Assembly: GCA_951828585.1 (NCBI GenBank)
Contig: OX639991.1
Span: 1,396,576 to 1,460,575 of the forward strand
Source of the DNA: Longimicrobiales bacterium
Lineage (GTDB): Bacteria; Gemmatimonadota; Gemmatimonadetes; Longimicrobiales; Gaopeijiaceae
DNA: 64,000 bases
Direction: 5' to 3'
Part shown: piece after piece, positions 8,606 through 16,149 of the stretch
How the letters are laid out: the number at the start of each line of letters is the position of its first letter
How positions within the stretch are numbered: the stretch's first letter is position 1
Notes under the pieces: model-generated
The model's input: only the letters and a program-made list of their open reading frames with translations
Databases searched by the model: none
Told to the model about the DNA's origin: nothing
Translations under genes and position numbers: made by a program

Positions 8606-9151
8606 ATGTCTACCTCCCTTTCTCGCCTCCGCCGGCTTCTCCACGAGAGAAGCATGAAGATCGGCGACTTCACGCTCGCCAGCGGCCGTCGTTCAAGATA
8701 CTACATCGACGCGCGCCTTACGACGATGAGCGGTGCCGGCCAGGTGCTGGTCGGCGAGGTTTGCCACCAGGCCATCGAGGATGCGGGCTGGCAGCCCGAA
8801 TACGTCGGTGGCATGACTCTGGGCGCCGATCCCATCGCATACGCCATCGCCAGTCACGCCACCCGCCTGGGCCACACTCTCGACGCCTTCACGGTCCGCA
8901 AGCGTCCCAAGGGTCACGGCACGGGCAGGCAGGTCGAGGGCGGCCTTCCCGCCGGCGCGCGTGCCGTGGTCATTGAGGATTCGGTCACTTCCGGCGGAAG
9001 CCTCCTCGCCGCGCTGAAGGTCATTGAGGATCACGGCGCGGTCGTCGCAGGAGTGCTGGCCCTCGTTGACAGGCGCGAAGGCGGCACCGAACGCCTCCTC
9101 GAAGCCGGTTACGATTTCCGCGCGGTCTTCAACGCCACCGACCTGTTGTAG
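8606..9151 (+). CDS. pyrE: Orotate phosphoribosyltransferase
   Basis: 181 residues. It joins orotate and PRPP to give orotidine 5'-phosphate in pyrimidine synthesis. Family signs are the N-terminal KIGDFTLASGRRSRYY segment, the FTVRKRPKGHGTG flexible loop, and the PRPP-binding motif VVIEDSVTSGGS. The ATG at 8606 leaves the usual ~15 residues before the conserved segment; the longer upstream frame looks non-coding. It is a lone plus-strand gene between the divergent lipoprotein and the convergent dnaN. The start codon shares the tetranucleotide CATG with a possible minus-strand start at 8607. Confidence 0.92.
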   Translation: MSTSLSRLRRLLHERSMKIGDFTLASGRRSRYYIDARLTTMSGAGQVLVGEVCHQAIEDAGWQPEYVGGMTLGADPIAYAIASHATRLGHTLDAFTVRKRPKGHGTGRQVEGGLPAGARAVVIEDSVTSGGSLLAALKVIEDHGAVVAGVLALVDRREGGTERLLEAGYDFRAVFNATDLL

Positions 9152-9207
9152 CAGTCGGACGCGCGGCAGCGCAGCAGCCATCGGCGCGAAGCGCACCTCA
9201 CCCGCGG

Positions 9208-10317
9208 TCAGTCGACCAGGCGGAGCGGCATGACCAGACACAGGTAGTCCAACTCGCTCTCGGCAGGAACGACCGTGGCGGCCCGCTCCGCCGTTTTGAA
9301 CGCCACCTTCACGTCGCCGGCAGGCATGTTCCTGAGGACCTCGATGAGGTAGTTCGCGTTGAACCCGATCCGAAGCGCTTCCCCCTCATAGTCGAGTTCC
9401 AGCTCGTCGTGCGCCTCGCCCAGGTCGGGCGTCATGACGTCCAGGTGCACCCGGTCCGGCTCGAAGGACATCCTGATACGATGGGTCTGGTCGCTGGCCA
9501 GCACCGCCATGCGCCGCACGGCGGCCTCCATTGCCTCCTTGTCCACGCGCGCCACCTTGTCGTTGTCCTTCGGGATCACCTGCTCGTAGTTCGGATAGCT
9601 CCCCTCGATCAGGCGCGTGTAGACCTCCTGGTTCGTCGAGCGGAACCCCAGATGGTTGCCGCCCCTTCCCACCTCGATTTCCCCATCACCGTCGAAGAGG
9701 CGCTCCACCTGCGCCAGCGCCGCCGGCGGCACAATGAAGGCACCCGACGCTCCCGCCGCACCCCCCGTCCCCACCGCCGCGACCTCCATCTTGGCCAGCC
9801 GGTGCCCGTTGGTGGCCACCATCGTCATGCGGTCTCCAATCTCCCAGTACACCCCGTTGAGAATCGGCCGGCTCTCCTCGGTCGAAACCGCGAAGGCGGT
9901 CCCGCGGATCACCTGGCGCAGAGAGGCTTCCGACACGCTCCAACCCTCCTCGAAGTCCATCGCCGGAACGTTCGGGAACTCCTCGCTTGGCAGCCCGTTC
10001 AACTTGATGCGGCTGTTTCCGCAACCGATCTCGAGCTGGTGGCCGCGGCCGCGCAACTCAACGGGCTGGTCCGGCAACTCCCGGGTAAGCGCGAGTAACT
10101 TACGGCCCGGAGCTGTAATCGCTCCTCCCTGTGTGACTTCGGCCGGCACGCGGACACGGATGGAAACGTCGAGATCGGTGCCGCTGATCCAGACGGAATT
10201 GTCCTCGGACTCGATCAGTACGTTCGAGAGGACGGGAAGGGTGGTCTTGCCCGGAATGCTTGCGGAAACCGCGGCCAGCCCGCGCTGGAGGTTCTGCCGA
10301 GTGATGGTCAGTCTCAT
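9208..10317 (-). CDS. dnaN: DNA polymerase III beta sliding clamp
   Basis: 369 residues, normal length for the ring-shaped clamp that tethers DNA polymerase III to DNA. The N-terminus (MRLTITRQNLQRGLAAVS) and C-terminus (...MPLRLV) match the family, with the LPVLSNVLIE and EESRPILNGV segments expected of domains I and II. The gene follows dnaA on the same strand across a 318-base gap that holds the putative origin. Its promoter probably lies in that gap. Confidence 0.97.
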   Translation of the reverse strand: MRLTITRQNLQRGLAAVSASIPGKTTLPVLSNVLIESEDNSVWISGTDLDVSIRVRVPAEVTQGGAITAPGRKLLALTRELPDQPVELRGRGHQLEIGCGNSRIKLNGLPSEEFPNVPAMDFEEGWSVSEASLRQVIRGTAFAVSTEESRPILNGVYWEIGDRMTMVATNGHRLAKMEVAAVGTGGAAGASGAFIVPPAALAQVERLFDGDGEIEVGRGGNHLGFRSTNQEVYTRLIEGSYPNYEQVIPKDNDKVARVDKEAMEAAVRRMAVLASDQTHRIRMSFEPDRVHLDVMTPDLGEAHDELELDYEGEALRIGFNANYLIEVLRNMPAGDVKVAFKTAERAATVVPAESELDYLCLVMPLRLVD

Positions 10318-10635
10318 GAGTGCCCTGGATGGTCTTGGATTTGAGGACGAAATCCACAGGTGTCGGGGATCCTCTTATGAATTAGTAACAAGTAAATAGA
10401 AGATCGTCATCATAAGGGGTGTGGAAAGGTGGAAACCGACCGTCGGAGGATCGGCGGAGACCCAACGGCAATGCGGCGAACCGGGCCCTCCGGGCGCGAG
10501 TGGAAACCTGGAGGAAAAAATGGCGGCTTGGACATCCCAGGACGGCGGCTGTGGAAAAACCGGTGTGCTGACCCACTTTCCCACGCGGATTTCCACACGG
10601 CCAACCTTCAGCCGCGAGTTCTTCGAACCCGCTGA
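10318..10635. other. Putative chromosomal replication origin (oriC) between dnaA and dnaN
   Basis: The gap carries DnaA-box-like sites: AAATCCACA (10350-10358), CTTTCCACA on the minus strand (10420-10428), TTTTCCACA on the minus strand (10550-10558) and ATTTCCACA (10589-10597), each one or two bases from TTATCCACA. Further GTGGAAA half-matches lie at about 10429 and 10500. A markedly AT-rich stretch at about 10374-10414 is a candidate unwinding element, bounded by 10-base inverted arms CCTCTTATGA and TCATAAGGGG with one mismatch. Neighbouring dnaA, dnaN and the parAB-parS locus fit an origin. DnaA-box assignment is by eye. Confidence 0.75.
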
Positions 10636-12006
10636 TCAGGCACTCTTCTCGAGCGTTTGGCGCAGATCGTTGACCTGGGCCCGGAAGGTATCATCGTCGT
10701 CCATCCGTGCTTGGACCTTGCGGATCGAGTGGATGACCGTGGAGTGGTCGCGGCCGCCGAAGACGCGCCCGATCTGCTTGAGCGGTGTGTCCAGCAGGTC
10801 ACGGATCAGGAACATCGCAACTTGGCGCGGTTCGGTGATCGTTCGGCTTCGCCCACCCGACGCCAGCGCATCACCGGTCACACCCCACACCTTGCCCACC
10901 TCGTCCCGGATGGCTGCCGGATTCAGCAGCGGTGGCTCCTTCGGTTCCCCCAGGCCCGCCAGAGCCACATGCGCGAGGTCGAGCGTGAGCTCCTGGCGGG
11001 TCAGCGATGAGAAGGCGAGCAGCTTGATGATGGCGCCCTCGAGTTCACGCACCGAGACTGTGCAGCGACGCGCGATGAGGTCGAGGATCTCGGGTGCCAT
11101 GAAGACGCTGTCCTCGTCGGCCTTCTTGCGCAGGATGGCGACGCGTGTCTCGTAGTCGGGGCGGTCAACGTCCGCGACGAGGCCCCATTCGAACCGGGAA
11201 ACCAGGCGTTCCTCCAGCCCCTCGAGCTGCTTCGGATGACGATCGCTGGTCAGTACGATCTGGCGGCCTGCGTTGTACAGGACGTTGAATGTGTGAAAGA
11301 ACTCCTCCTGGGTGTGCTCCTTGCGGCGCAGGAACTGCACGTCGTCCACCAAGAGGAGATCATAGGAACGATAACGGGCTCGGAATGCATCGGTGGAATG
11401 CTCGTAAATCGCTGTCACCATTTCGTTTACGAACTGCTCAGCCGGGATGTAGCAGATTCGGGCGGCTTCCCCGTCCGCGAGCATCCGGTTGGCGATCGCC
11501 TGCATGAGGTGGGTCTTGCCGAGGCCGGTGGAGCCGTAGAGGAACAGCGGGTTGTAGAGGCGTGCCGGACGGTCGGCGACGGCAAGGCTAGCGGCATGGG
11601 CGAGCCGGTTATTGTCCCCTACGATGAACCGGTCGAAGGTATAGCGTGCGTTCAGGCCAGCGGGTGGGGGAGGCGGCGAAGAAGGAGCCGAAGCTACGGA
11701 CTCGGGTGCCACCACCTGGGTGACGGTGATCTCGGGTGAGGGCCGCTCCGCCGGTGGTCCTTCGGAGGTGATCCACAGCTCCACCGGCTCGCCCGTAACC
11801 CGCTCGGCGATGTCGTGCACCACGTCGCCGTACTTGTCCTCGAGCCACTCCGCGTGGAACCTGCTGGTGGCGGCGACCTGCAGGACGCCACCGGACCATG
11901 AGACGGCCTTCGCGCTGGAGATCCAGGTGCGAAACGCCTGTTCGGGAAGGCCTGGTCTGGCCTGTTCCAGGATGCGGTTCCAGAGGTCGGTGGCGCCCAG
12001 TGTCAT
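10636..12006 (-). CDS. dnaA: Chromosomal replication initiator protein DnaA
   Basis: 456 residues, usual length. Domain I occupies about 1-80, a proline-rich linker about 85-117, then the AAA+ domain with Walker A GSTGLGKT (158-165) and Walker B LLLVDDVQFL (217-226). The C-terminal domain IV contains the DnaA signature RDHSTVIHSI. It binds DnaA boxes and melts the origin; likely boxes lie just downstream of its stop and ahead of dnaN. No Shine-Dalgarno is visible before ATG 12006, and a strong inverted repeat sits 17 bases upstream in the leader. It is divergent from rpmH. Confidence 0.98.
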   Translation of the reverse strand: MTLGATDLWNRILEQARPGLPEQAFRTWISSAKAVSWSGGVLQVAATSRFHAEWLEDKYGDVVHDIAERVTGEPVELWITSEGPPAERPSPEITVTQVVAPESVASAPSSPPPPPAGLNARYTFDRFIVGDNNRLAHAASLAVADRPARLYNPLFLYGSTGLGKTHLMQAIANRMLADGEAARICYIPAEQFVNEMVTAIYEHSTDAFRARYRSYDLLLVDDVQFLRRKEHTQEEFFHTFNVLYNAGRQIVLTSDRHPKQLEGLEERLVSRFEWGLVADVDRPDYETRVAILRKKADEDSVFMAPEILDLIARRCTVSVRELEGAIIKLLAFSSLTRQELTLDLAHVALAGLGEPKEPPLLNPAAIRDEVGKVWGVTGDALASGGRSRTITEPRQVAMFLIRDLLDTPLKQIGRVFGGRDHSTVIHSIRKVQARMDDDDTFRAQVNDLRQTLEKSA

Positions 12007-12022
12007 GACCGAGTGATGGGGG

Positions 12023-12049
12023 ACGGGGGGCGCGTAGGTTACCCCCCGT
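12023..12049 (-). promoter_or_regulatory. Strong hairpin in the dnaA leader
   Basis: Perfect 8-base arms ACGGGGGG (12023-12030) and CCCCCCGT (12042-12049) enclose an 11-base loop. On the minus strand this stem would end 16 bases before the dnaA start codon, where no Shine-Dalgarno can be seen. It could control dnaA translation or mark an operator in the divergent dnaA/rpmH promoter region. The pairing is seen directly; the function is inferred. Confidence 0.5.
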
Positions 12050-12119
12050 TTCGGTCGAAGTCAAACCGGGAGCGGCGGGGCGGCGACTACGGCGAAAGGG
12101 TCCGGCGAAACCACTGCTG

Positions 12120-12149
12120 TTGACCATCGGAGACCCACGCCGATACGTT
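12120..12149 (+). promoter_or_regulatory. Candidate promoter for the rpmH-rnpA-yidD-yidC run
   Basis: TTGACC (12120-12125) is followed after 18 bases by TACGTT (12144-12149), a weak -10. It lies about 85 bases upstream of rpmH in the divergent dnaA/rpmH spacer, where a promoter is expected. Only the -35 is a good match. Confidence 0.35.
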
Positions 12150-12234
12150 TAAGGGCTACACCGATTCCACTGGTTTGCGTCCACTTCCACCGGCAGACGC
12201 AGACCCGGACCACACTGCTCAGGTATCCCCGAGA

Positions 12235-12393
12235 ATGAAACCGACATACAGGCCCCGGAACCGCAAGCGCGTGAACAAGCACGGATTTCGGGCGCGAATG
12301 AGTACCAGGGCAGGGCGAGCTACACTGAGCCGCCGCCGCCGCCGTGGCCGGCGGTCGCTCGTCGTGCGCATCGGATCGAAGCGGGGCGGTTGA
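12235..12393 (+). CDS. rpmH: 50S ribosomal protein L34
   Basis: 52 residues, typical of bL34. The conserved pattern is visible: [20 protein letters not shown] at the start, then [20 protein letters not shown]. It is extremely basic, as expected for an rRNA-binding protein. ATG 12235 is chosen because the family begins with (M)KxTxxP; the open frame before it has no L34 character. It heads the conserved rpmH-rnpA-yidD-yidC-mnmE-mnmG order, and its stop overlaps a possible TTG start of rnpA. Confidence 0.97.
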   Translation: MKPTYRPRNRKRVNKHGFRARMSTRAGRATLSRRRRRGRRSLVVRIGSKRGG

Positions 12394-12401
12394 CACGGCC
12401 G

Positions 12402-12791
12402 ATGGAGGCGGAGCACGAGCGGCTCCCCCGTGCGGCCCGGATCCGCCGGACCCGGGACATCAGGACGGTACTGCGCCGGGGCACGCGAAAGAGGACCCCC
12501 GCGCTGGATGTTTTCGTCCTCCTTCCCCCGTCGGCCGCCGCCGATGTAGAGCAGCGTCTCCCGCGTGTCGGCTGGATCGTGCCGAAACTGGGCAACGCCA
12601 TCGTGGCGCGGAACCGTTTGAAGCGCAGACTCAGGGAGATCGGCCGGCGACGCGTGCTCAACCACCTTCGCGAGTCCGGCTGCGGCGCCGATGTTCTGGT
12701 CCGCGTGCGAAGAACCGGGTACCGAGCTACGTATGGGCAACTCGAGAATCAGTGGATGAGCGTCGTGGAGAAGACATGCTCACAACCTTGA
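12402..12791 (+). CDS. rnpA: Ribonuclease P protein component
   Basis: About 129 residues; the protein subunit that assists the RNase P RNA in trimming tRNA 5' ends. The family core is visible as [20 protein letters not shown] followed by RLREIGRR and [14 protein letters not shown] 12402 is used; TTG 12390, which overlaps the rpmH stop as TTGA, is an equally possible start adding four residues. Its 3' end overlaps yidD by 16 bases. The C-terminal region is the usual variable tail. Confidence 0.93.
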   Translation: MEAEHERLPRAARIRRTRDIRTVLRRGTRKRTPALDVFVLLPPSAAADVEQRLPRVGWIVPKLGNAIVARNRLKRRLREIGRRRVLNHLRESGCGADVLVRVRRTGYRATYGQLENQWMSVVEKTCSQP

Positions 12792-13054
12792 TGACCGGGA
12801 CGATCCGGTTTTACCAGCGCTGGCTGGGGACGCTGAAGCCACCGTGCTGCCGGTATCATCCGACGTGTTCGGAGTACACGCGCCTGGCCATTGAGTCGCA
12901 CGGGCCGTTGAAGGGCGTGTGGCTGGGCCTCAGGCGAATCGGCCGCTGCCACCCGTGGGGCGGGTTCGGATACGACCCGGTGCCCGACCTTTCTTCCACA
13001 CCCGGCGGAAATCCACACACGCGCCCCGATTCGCCGGCAGAGGGCGCTCGATAG
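12776..13054 (+). CDS. yidD: Membrane protein insertion efficiency factor YidD
   Basis: 92 residues. The family hallmark is intact: [20 protein letters not shown] and [20 protein letters not shown] with the conserved cysteines and RCHPWGxGGxDPVP-like motif. YidD is a small inner-membrane-associated protein that helps YidC insert proteins. It begins inside rnpA and its stop abuts the yidC ATG, so the three are likely co-translated. The last 20 residues are a variable tail. Confidence 0.95.
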   Translation: MLTTLMTGTIRFYQRWLGTLKPPCCRYHPTCSEYTRLAIESHGPLKGVWLGLRRIGRCHPWGGFGYDPVPDLSSTPGGNPHTRPDSPAEGAR

Positions 13055-14731
13055 ATGAAGACCGGGCTCCGCTTCTTCCTGGCGATGTTGCTCATGCTGG
13101 TGGTCATCATCGTGACCAACATGCTCTTTCCGCCCATCGTGCCGGATCCGCCTCCCGAGCAGACCGAGCCGGTGGAAGCCGGCCAGGTGGAGGTCGAACC
13201 GGAACCCGGGTTCGCGGAGCCGGACCGTGAAGCGGGCGGGTTGCTGGGTGTAGGGGACGAACGGCGCGAGAGCCTGGTGACAGTCGAGACACCGCTCTAC
13301 ACCATCACCTTCTCGAACCACGGTGCGGCGGCCCGCTCCATCCGGCTTTCCGGGCACATGTCGTTCGCGCGCGATGGGGCGGTCGAACTCGTCCCGGATG
13401 GTGCGACGGTGCTTGCAGGCACATGGCGGGTCGGCACGGAGGAGGTCGACCTGACCCGCATCGCCTACGAGATCAGCCCCGCCGACGGGATCCGGCTGAG
13501 CGAAGGCACCGGCCCGCGGACGCTCACCTTCCGCTACGAGAATCCCACCCAGGGCGTCGTCAGCGAGATCCGCTACACCTTTTCGCCGGATTCGTACCTG
13601 GTCACGGTCGAGGGGCGGCTTCCGGCGCGGGAGCGGGCCGCGCTCTTCGTGGACCTGGGGGTGGGACTCGCCATCAACGAGCTGAAGGAGGCCGAAGATC
13701 GCCGCGCGATGGCGTTTTCGGGCAACCATTTCGGCGACGGCATCCGCGCGCGGCCGCTGCGCAGCGTGCGCGAGCGGGAGGCCATGGAAGGCCCGCTCCG
13801 GTGGGCGGCGGTCAAGAGCAAGTACTTCGTCGAAGTGATCCTGCCCGGCACGGGCACGGGCGAACACGGATTCCTTTCGGGGGTGAGGGCCGAGCCGGTC
13901 GCTGAGCGGGACCGGGCCGCGGTAAGTGTCGGAATGCCGATACTGGCGGATGGCAGCTACGCCTACCGTGCCTACCTGGGCCCCATCGAGCCGGAGCTCC
14001 TGGCCGCTGTCGGGGACGATCTGCAGGAGGTGAACCCGGTCGGCTTCGCCTTCCTGCGTCCGATCATCCGGCCCTTCGTGGGGATCATTCACTGGACGGT
14101 GAACACGCTTCACGACCGGTTCAATCTGGGCTATGCCTGGGTGTTGATCGTGATCGGGATCCTGGTGCGGGTCCTTCTGTGGCCGCTGAACCAGAGGGCA
14201 ATGCGCTCGCAGATGAAGATGCAGGCGGTCCAGCCCCTCGCCATGGACATTCGGACTAAGTTCGCCGACAATCCGCAGAAGATGAACCAGGAGACGATGA
14301 AGCTGTACAAGGAACACAAGGTGAACCCCCTGGGGGGGTGTTTGCCGCTGTTGATTCCCTGGCCAGTGCTGATCGCGCTCTTCTTCGTCTTCCAGAACAC
14401 CATTCAGCTGCGGGGCGTGCCGTTCCTGTGGCTGCCGGACCTCTCGGCGCCCGACCCCATCTTCATCCTGCCGATCTTTCTCGGCGCCAGCATGTTCCTG
14501 CTGCAGTTCATCAGCATGAGGGCCATGGCGACGACGAACCCGCAGATGAAGATGATGATGTACATCCTCCCCATCGTCATGGTCGTCATCTTCTGGCGCC
14601 TGGCCTCCGGACTGAACCTGTACTACGCCGCCTTCAACGTGGCGACGATTCCGCAGCAGATCCTGATCGCGCGGGAGCGCAAGAAGGCGGCGCCGGGGGT
14701 GTCGGCGCCAGCGCCCGGGCCGCGCCGCTGA
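13055..14731 (+). CDS. yidC: Membrane protein insertase YidC/Oxa1
   Basis: 558 residues, the long Gram-negative type. An N-terminal TM anchor (FFLAMLLMLVVIIVTNMLF) is followed by a periplasmic beta-sandwich domain to about residue 325. The conserved insertase core follows, with TM segments near IIHWTVNTL...YAWVLIVIGILVRVLLWPL, the NPLGGCLPLLIPWPVLIALF loop/TM and two later helices. The first TM of the core carries the conserved positive residue region NQRAMRSQMKMQ after it. It inserts and folds inner-membrane proteins with or without Sec. It starts directly after the yidD stop. Confidence 0.97.
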   Translation: MKTGLRFFLAMLLMLVVIIVTNMLFPPIVPDPPPEQTEPVEAGQVEVEPEPGFAEPDREAGGLLGVGDERRESLVTVETPLYTITFSNHGAAARSIRLSGHMSFARDGAVELVPDGATVLAGTWRVGTEEVDLTRIAYEISPADGIRLSEGTGPRTLTFRYENPTQGVVSEIRYTFSPDSYLVTVEGRLPARERAALFVDLGVGLAINELKEAEDRRAMAFSGNHFGDGIRARPLRSVREREAMEGPLRWAAVKSKYFVEVILPGTGTGEHGFLSGVRAEPVAERDRAAVSVGMPILADGSYAYRAYLGPIEPELLAAVGDDLQEVNPVGFAFLRPIIRPFVGIIHWTVNTLHDRFNLGYAWVLIVIGILVRVLLWPLNQRAMRSQMKMQAVQPLAMDIRTKFADNPQKMNQETMKLYKEHKVNPLGGCLPLLIPWPVLIALFFVFQNTIQLRGVPFLWLPDLSAPDPIFILPIFLGASMFLLQFISMRAMATTNPQMKMMMYILPIVMVVIFWRLASGLNLYYAAFNVATIPQQILIARERKKAAPGVSAPAPGPRR

Positions 14732-14747
14732 GCCGGCCCGTTTCGAC

Positions 14748-16145
14748 ATGGCGGGACCCGTCGGCAAGCCTTTTCCGGGGCGGGAGCCGCTGCTCGATAC
14801 CATTGTGGCACAGGCGACCCCTCCCGGATTCGGCGCGGTCGCGGTGGTCCGCCTCTCGGGACCGGACGCCCTGGACATCGGCGGCCGGCTCATGGGGCGC
14901 GAGGCCCGGGCGTTGGACGGTTGGGCGAGCCGCTCCAGCCGGTTATGCACGCTCGTTCGTCCCGGCTCGGGGGAGACGCTCGACCAGGCTCTGGTGACGA
15001 TCTTCCACGCGCCGGGGAGCTATACCGGCGAGGACGTGGTGGAGTTCTCGACCCACGGCGGCTACGCGATCCCGGCCGGCGTGGTGGCTGCGTGCGTGGC
15101 CCTGGGGGCGCGGGAGGCGGTGGCCGGCGAGTTCACCCGGCGGGCCTACCTGAACGGCAGGCTCGACCTCACCCAGGCGGAGGCGGTCGCCGATCTTGTG
15201 GCGGCGCGGTCGGCGAAGGGGCGGGAGGTGGCGCTGCACCAGCTTGAGAAGGGGCTGGGGGACCGTATCGCGACGCTTCGCAGCCGGGTGATCGGGCTGT
15301 CGGCGCTCCTTGTCCAGCACATCGATTTTCCCGAGGAGGACGACGCGCCCACACCCTTGGAAGCCATCGCGGACGAGGCGGAAACGGTGGTGGCGGAGGT
15401 GGAGCGCCTCCTGGCGACGGCGCCGGCGGGAGAGATGCTGCGCGAGGGAGCGGTGACCGTGCTGGCAGGGGCGCCGAATTCTGGTAAGTCCAGTCTGTTC
15501 AACGCTTTAGTGGGTGTTGAGCGCGCCATCGTCACCGAGATCCCGGGCACGACGCGGGACGCGATCGAGGCGGTCGTCGAGGTGGACGGGTTTCCCTTCC
15601 GCCTGGTCGACACGGCGGGGCTGCGTGGCGCCTCGGAGCGTGTGGAGAAGCTGGGGATCGAGGTGGCGCGCCGCTACCTTGCCGGGGCCGACCTGGTGCT
15701 CTACTGCCGCGAGGCGGGGCTCGCCGCCACGGGGCAGGAGGGACGCTTTCTGGAGGGTCTGGCGGCACCGGTGGTGCGCGTGCGTACGAAGTGTGATCTT
15801 GCCGGGTGCGACGAAGTCCCCGAGGATGGCGATGTGGCCGTTTCGGTGAAGACCGGCGACGGTCTGGGTGAGCTGAAACGTCAGCTGCGGGAACACGCCT
15901 TTCGGGGCATCGTGGACAACCGCGACGAGGTGCCGGTGGTGACCCGCAGGCGCCAGGCCGATCTCCTGGGGCTGGCCCGCGACGAGGTCGAGGGCTTCCG
16001 GGAAGCGCTGGCCGGGGGCATCCCGCCCGAGGTGGCGTCGGCGCACCTCAAGAGTGCCGAGAGCGCGTTCGAGGAGATCCTCGGGGTCATCTCGACGGAC
16101 GATGTACTGGACCGCGTGTTCAACGACTTCTGCATAGGTAAGTGA
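14748..16145 (+). CDS. mnmE: tRNA uridine-5-carboxymethylaminomethyl(34) synthesis GTPase MnmE
   Basis: 465 residues. The N-terminal folate-binding domain starts DTIVAQATPPGFGAVAVVRL. The inserted G domain has G1 GAPNSGKS (241-248), a GTTRD switch and a DTAGLR motif. The C-terminus ends in the invariant CIGK, whose cysteine is needed for tRNA modification. With MnmG it modifies wobble uridine 34 of certain tRNAs. The mnmG gene starts four bases after the stop. In the G4 region (RTKCDLAG) the usual NKxD reads TKCD. Confidence 0.97.
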   Translation: MAGPVGKPFPGREPLLDTIVAQATPPGFGAVAVVRLSGPDALDIGGRLMGREARALDGWASRSSRLCTLVRPGSGETLDQALVTIFHAPGSYTGEDVVEFSTHGGYAIPAGVVAACVALGAREAVAGEFTRRAYLNGRLDLTQAEAVADLVAARSAKGREVALHQLEKGLGDRIATLRSRVIGLSALLVQHIDFPEEDDAPTPLEAIADEAETVVAEVERLLATAPAGEMLREGAVTVLAGAPNSGKSSLFNALVGVERAIVTEIPGTTRDAIEAVVEVDGFPFRLVDTAGLRGASERVEKLGIEVARRYLAGADLVLYCREAGLAATGQEGRFLEGLAAPVVRVRTKCDLAGCDEVPEDGDVAVSVKTGDGLGELKRQLREHAFRGIVDNRDEVPVVTRRRQADLLGLARDEVEGFREALAGGIPPEVASAHLKSAESAFEEILGVISTDDVLDRVFNDFCIGK

Positions 16146-16149
16146 AGTC

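Noticed and set aside
10600-10640. TCGAACCC resembling a tRNA T-loop
   Set aside because: No acceptor, D or anticodon arms can be folded around it; it is next to the dnaA stop.
12749-14950. 733-codon open frame on the minus strand
   Set aside because: Antisense to yidD, yidC and the start of mnmE; no recognisable domain.
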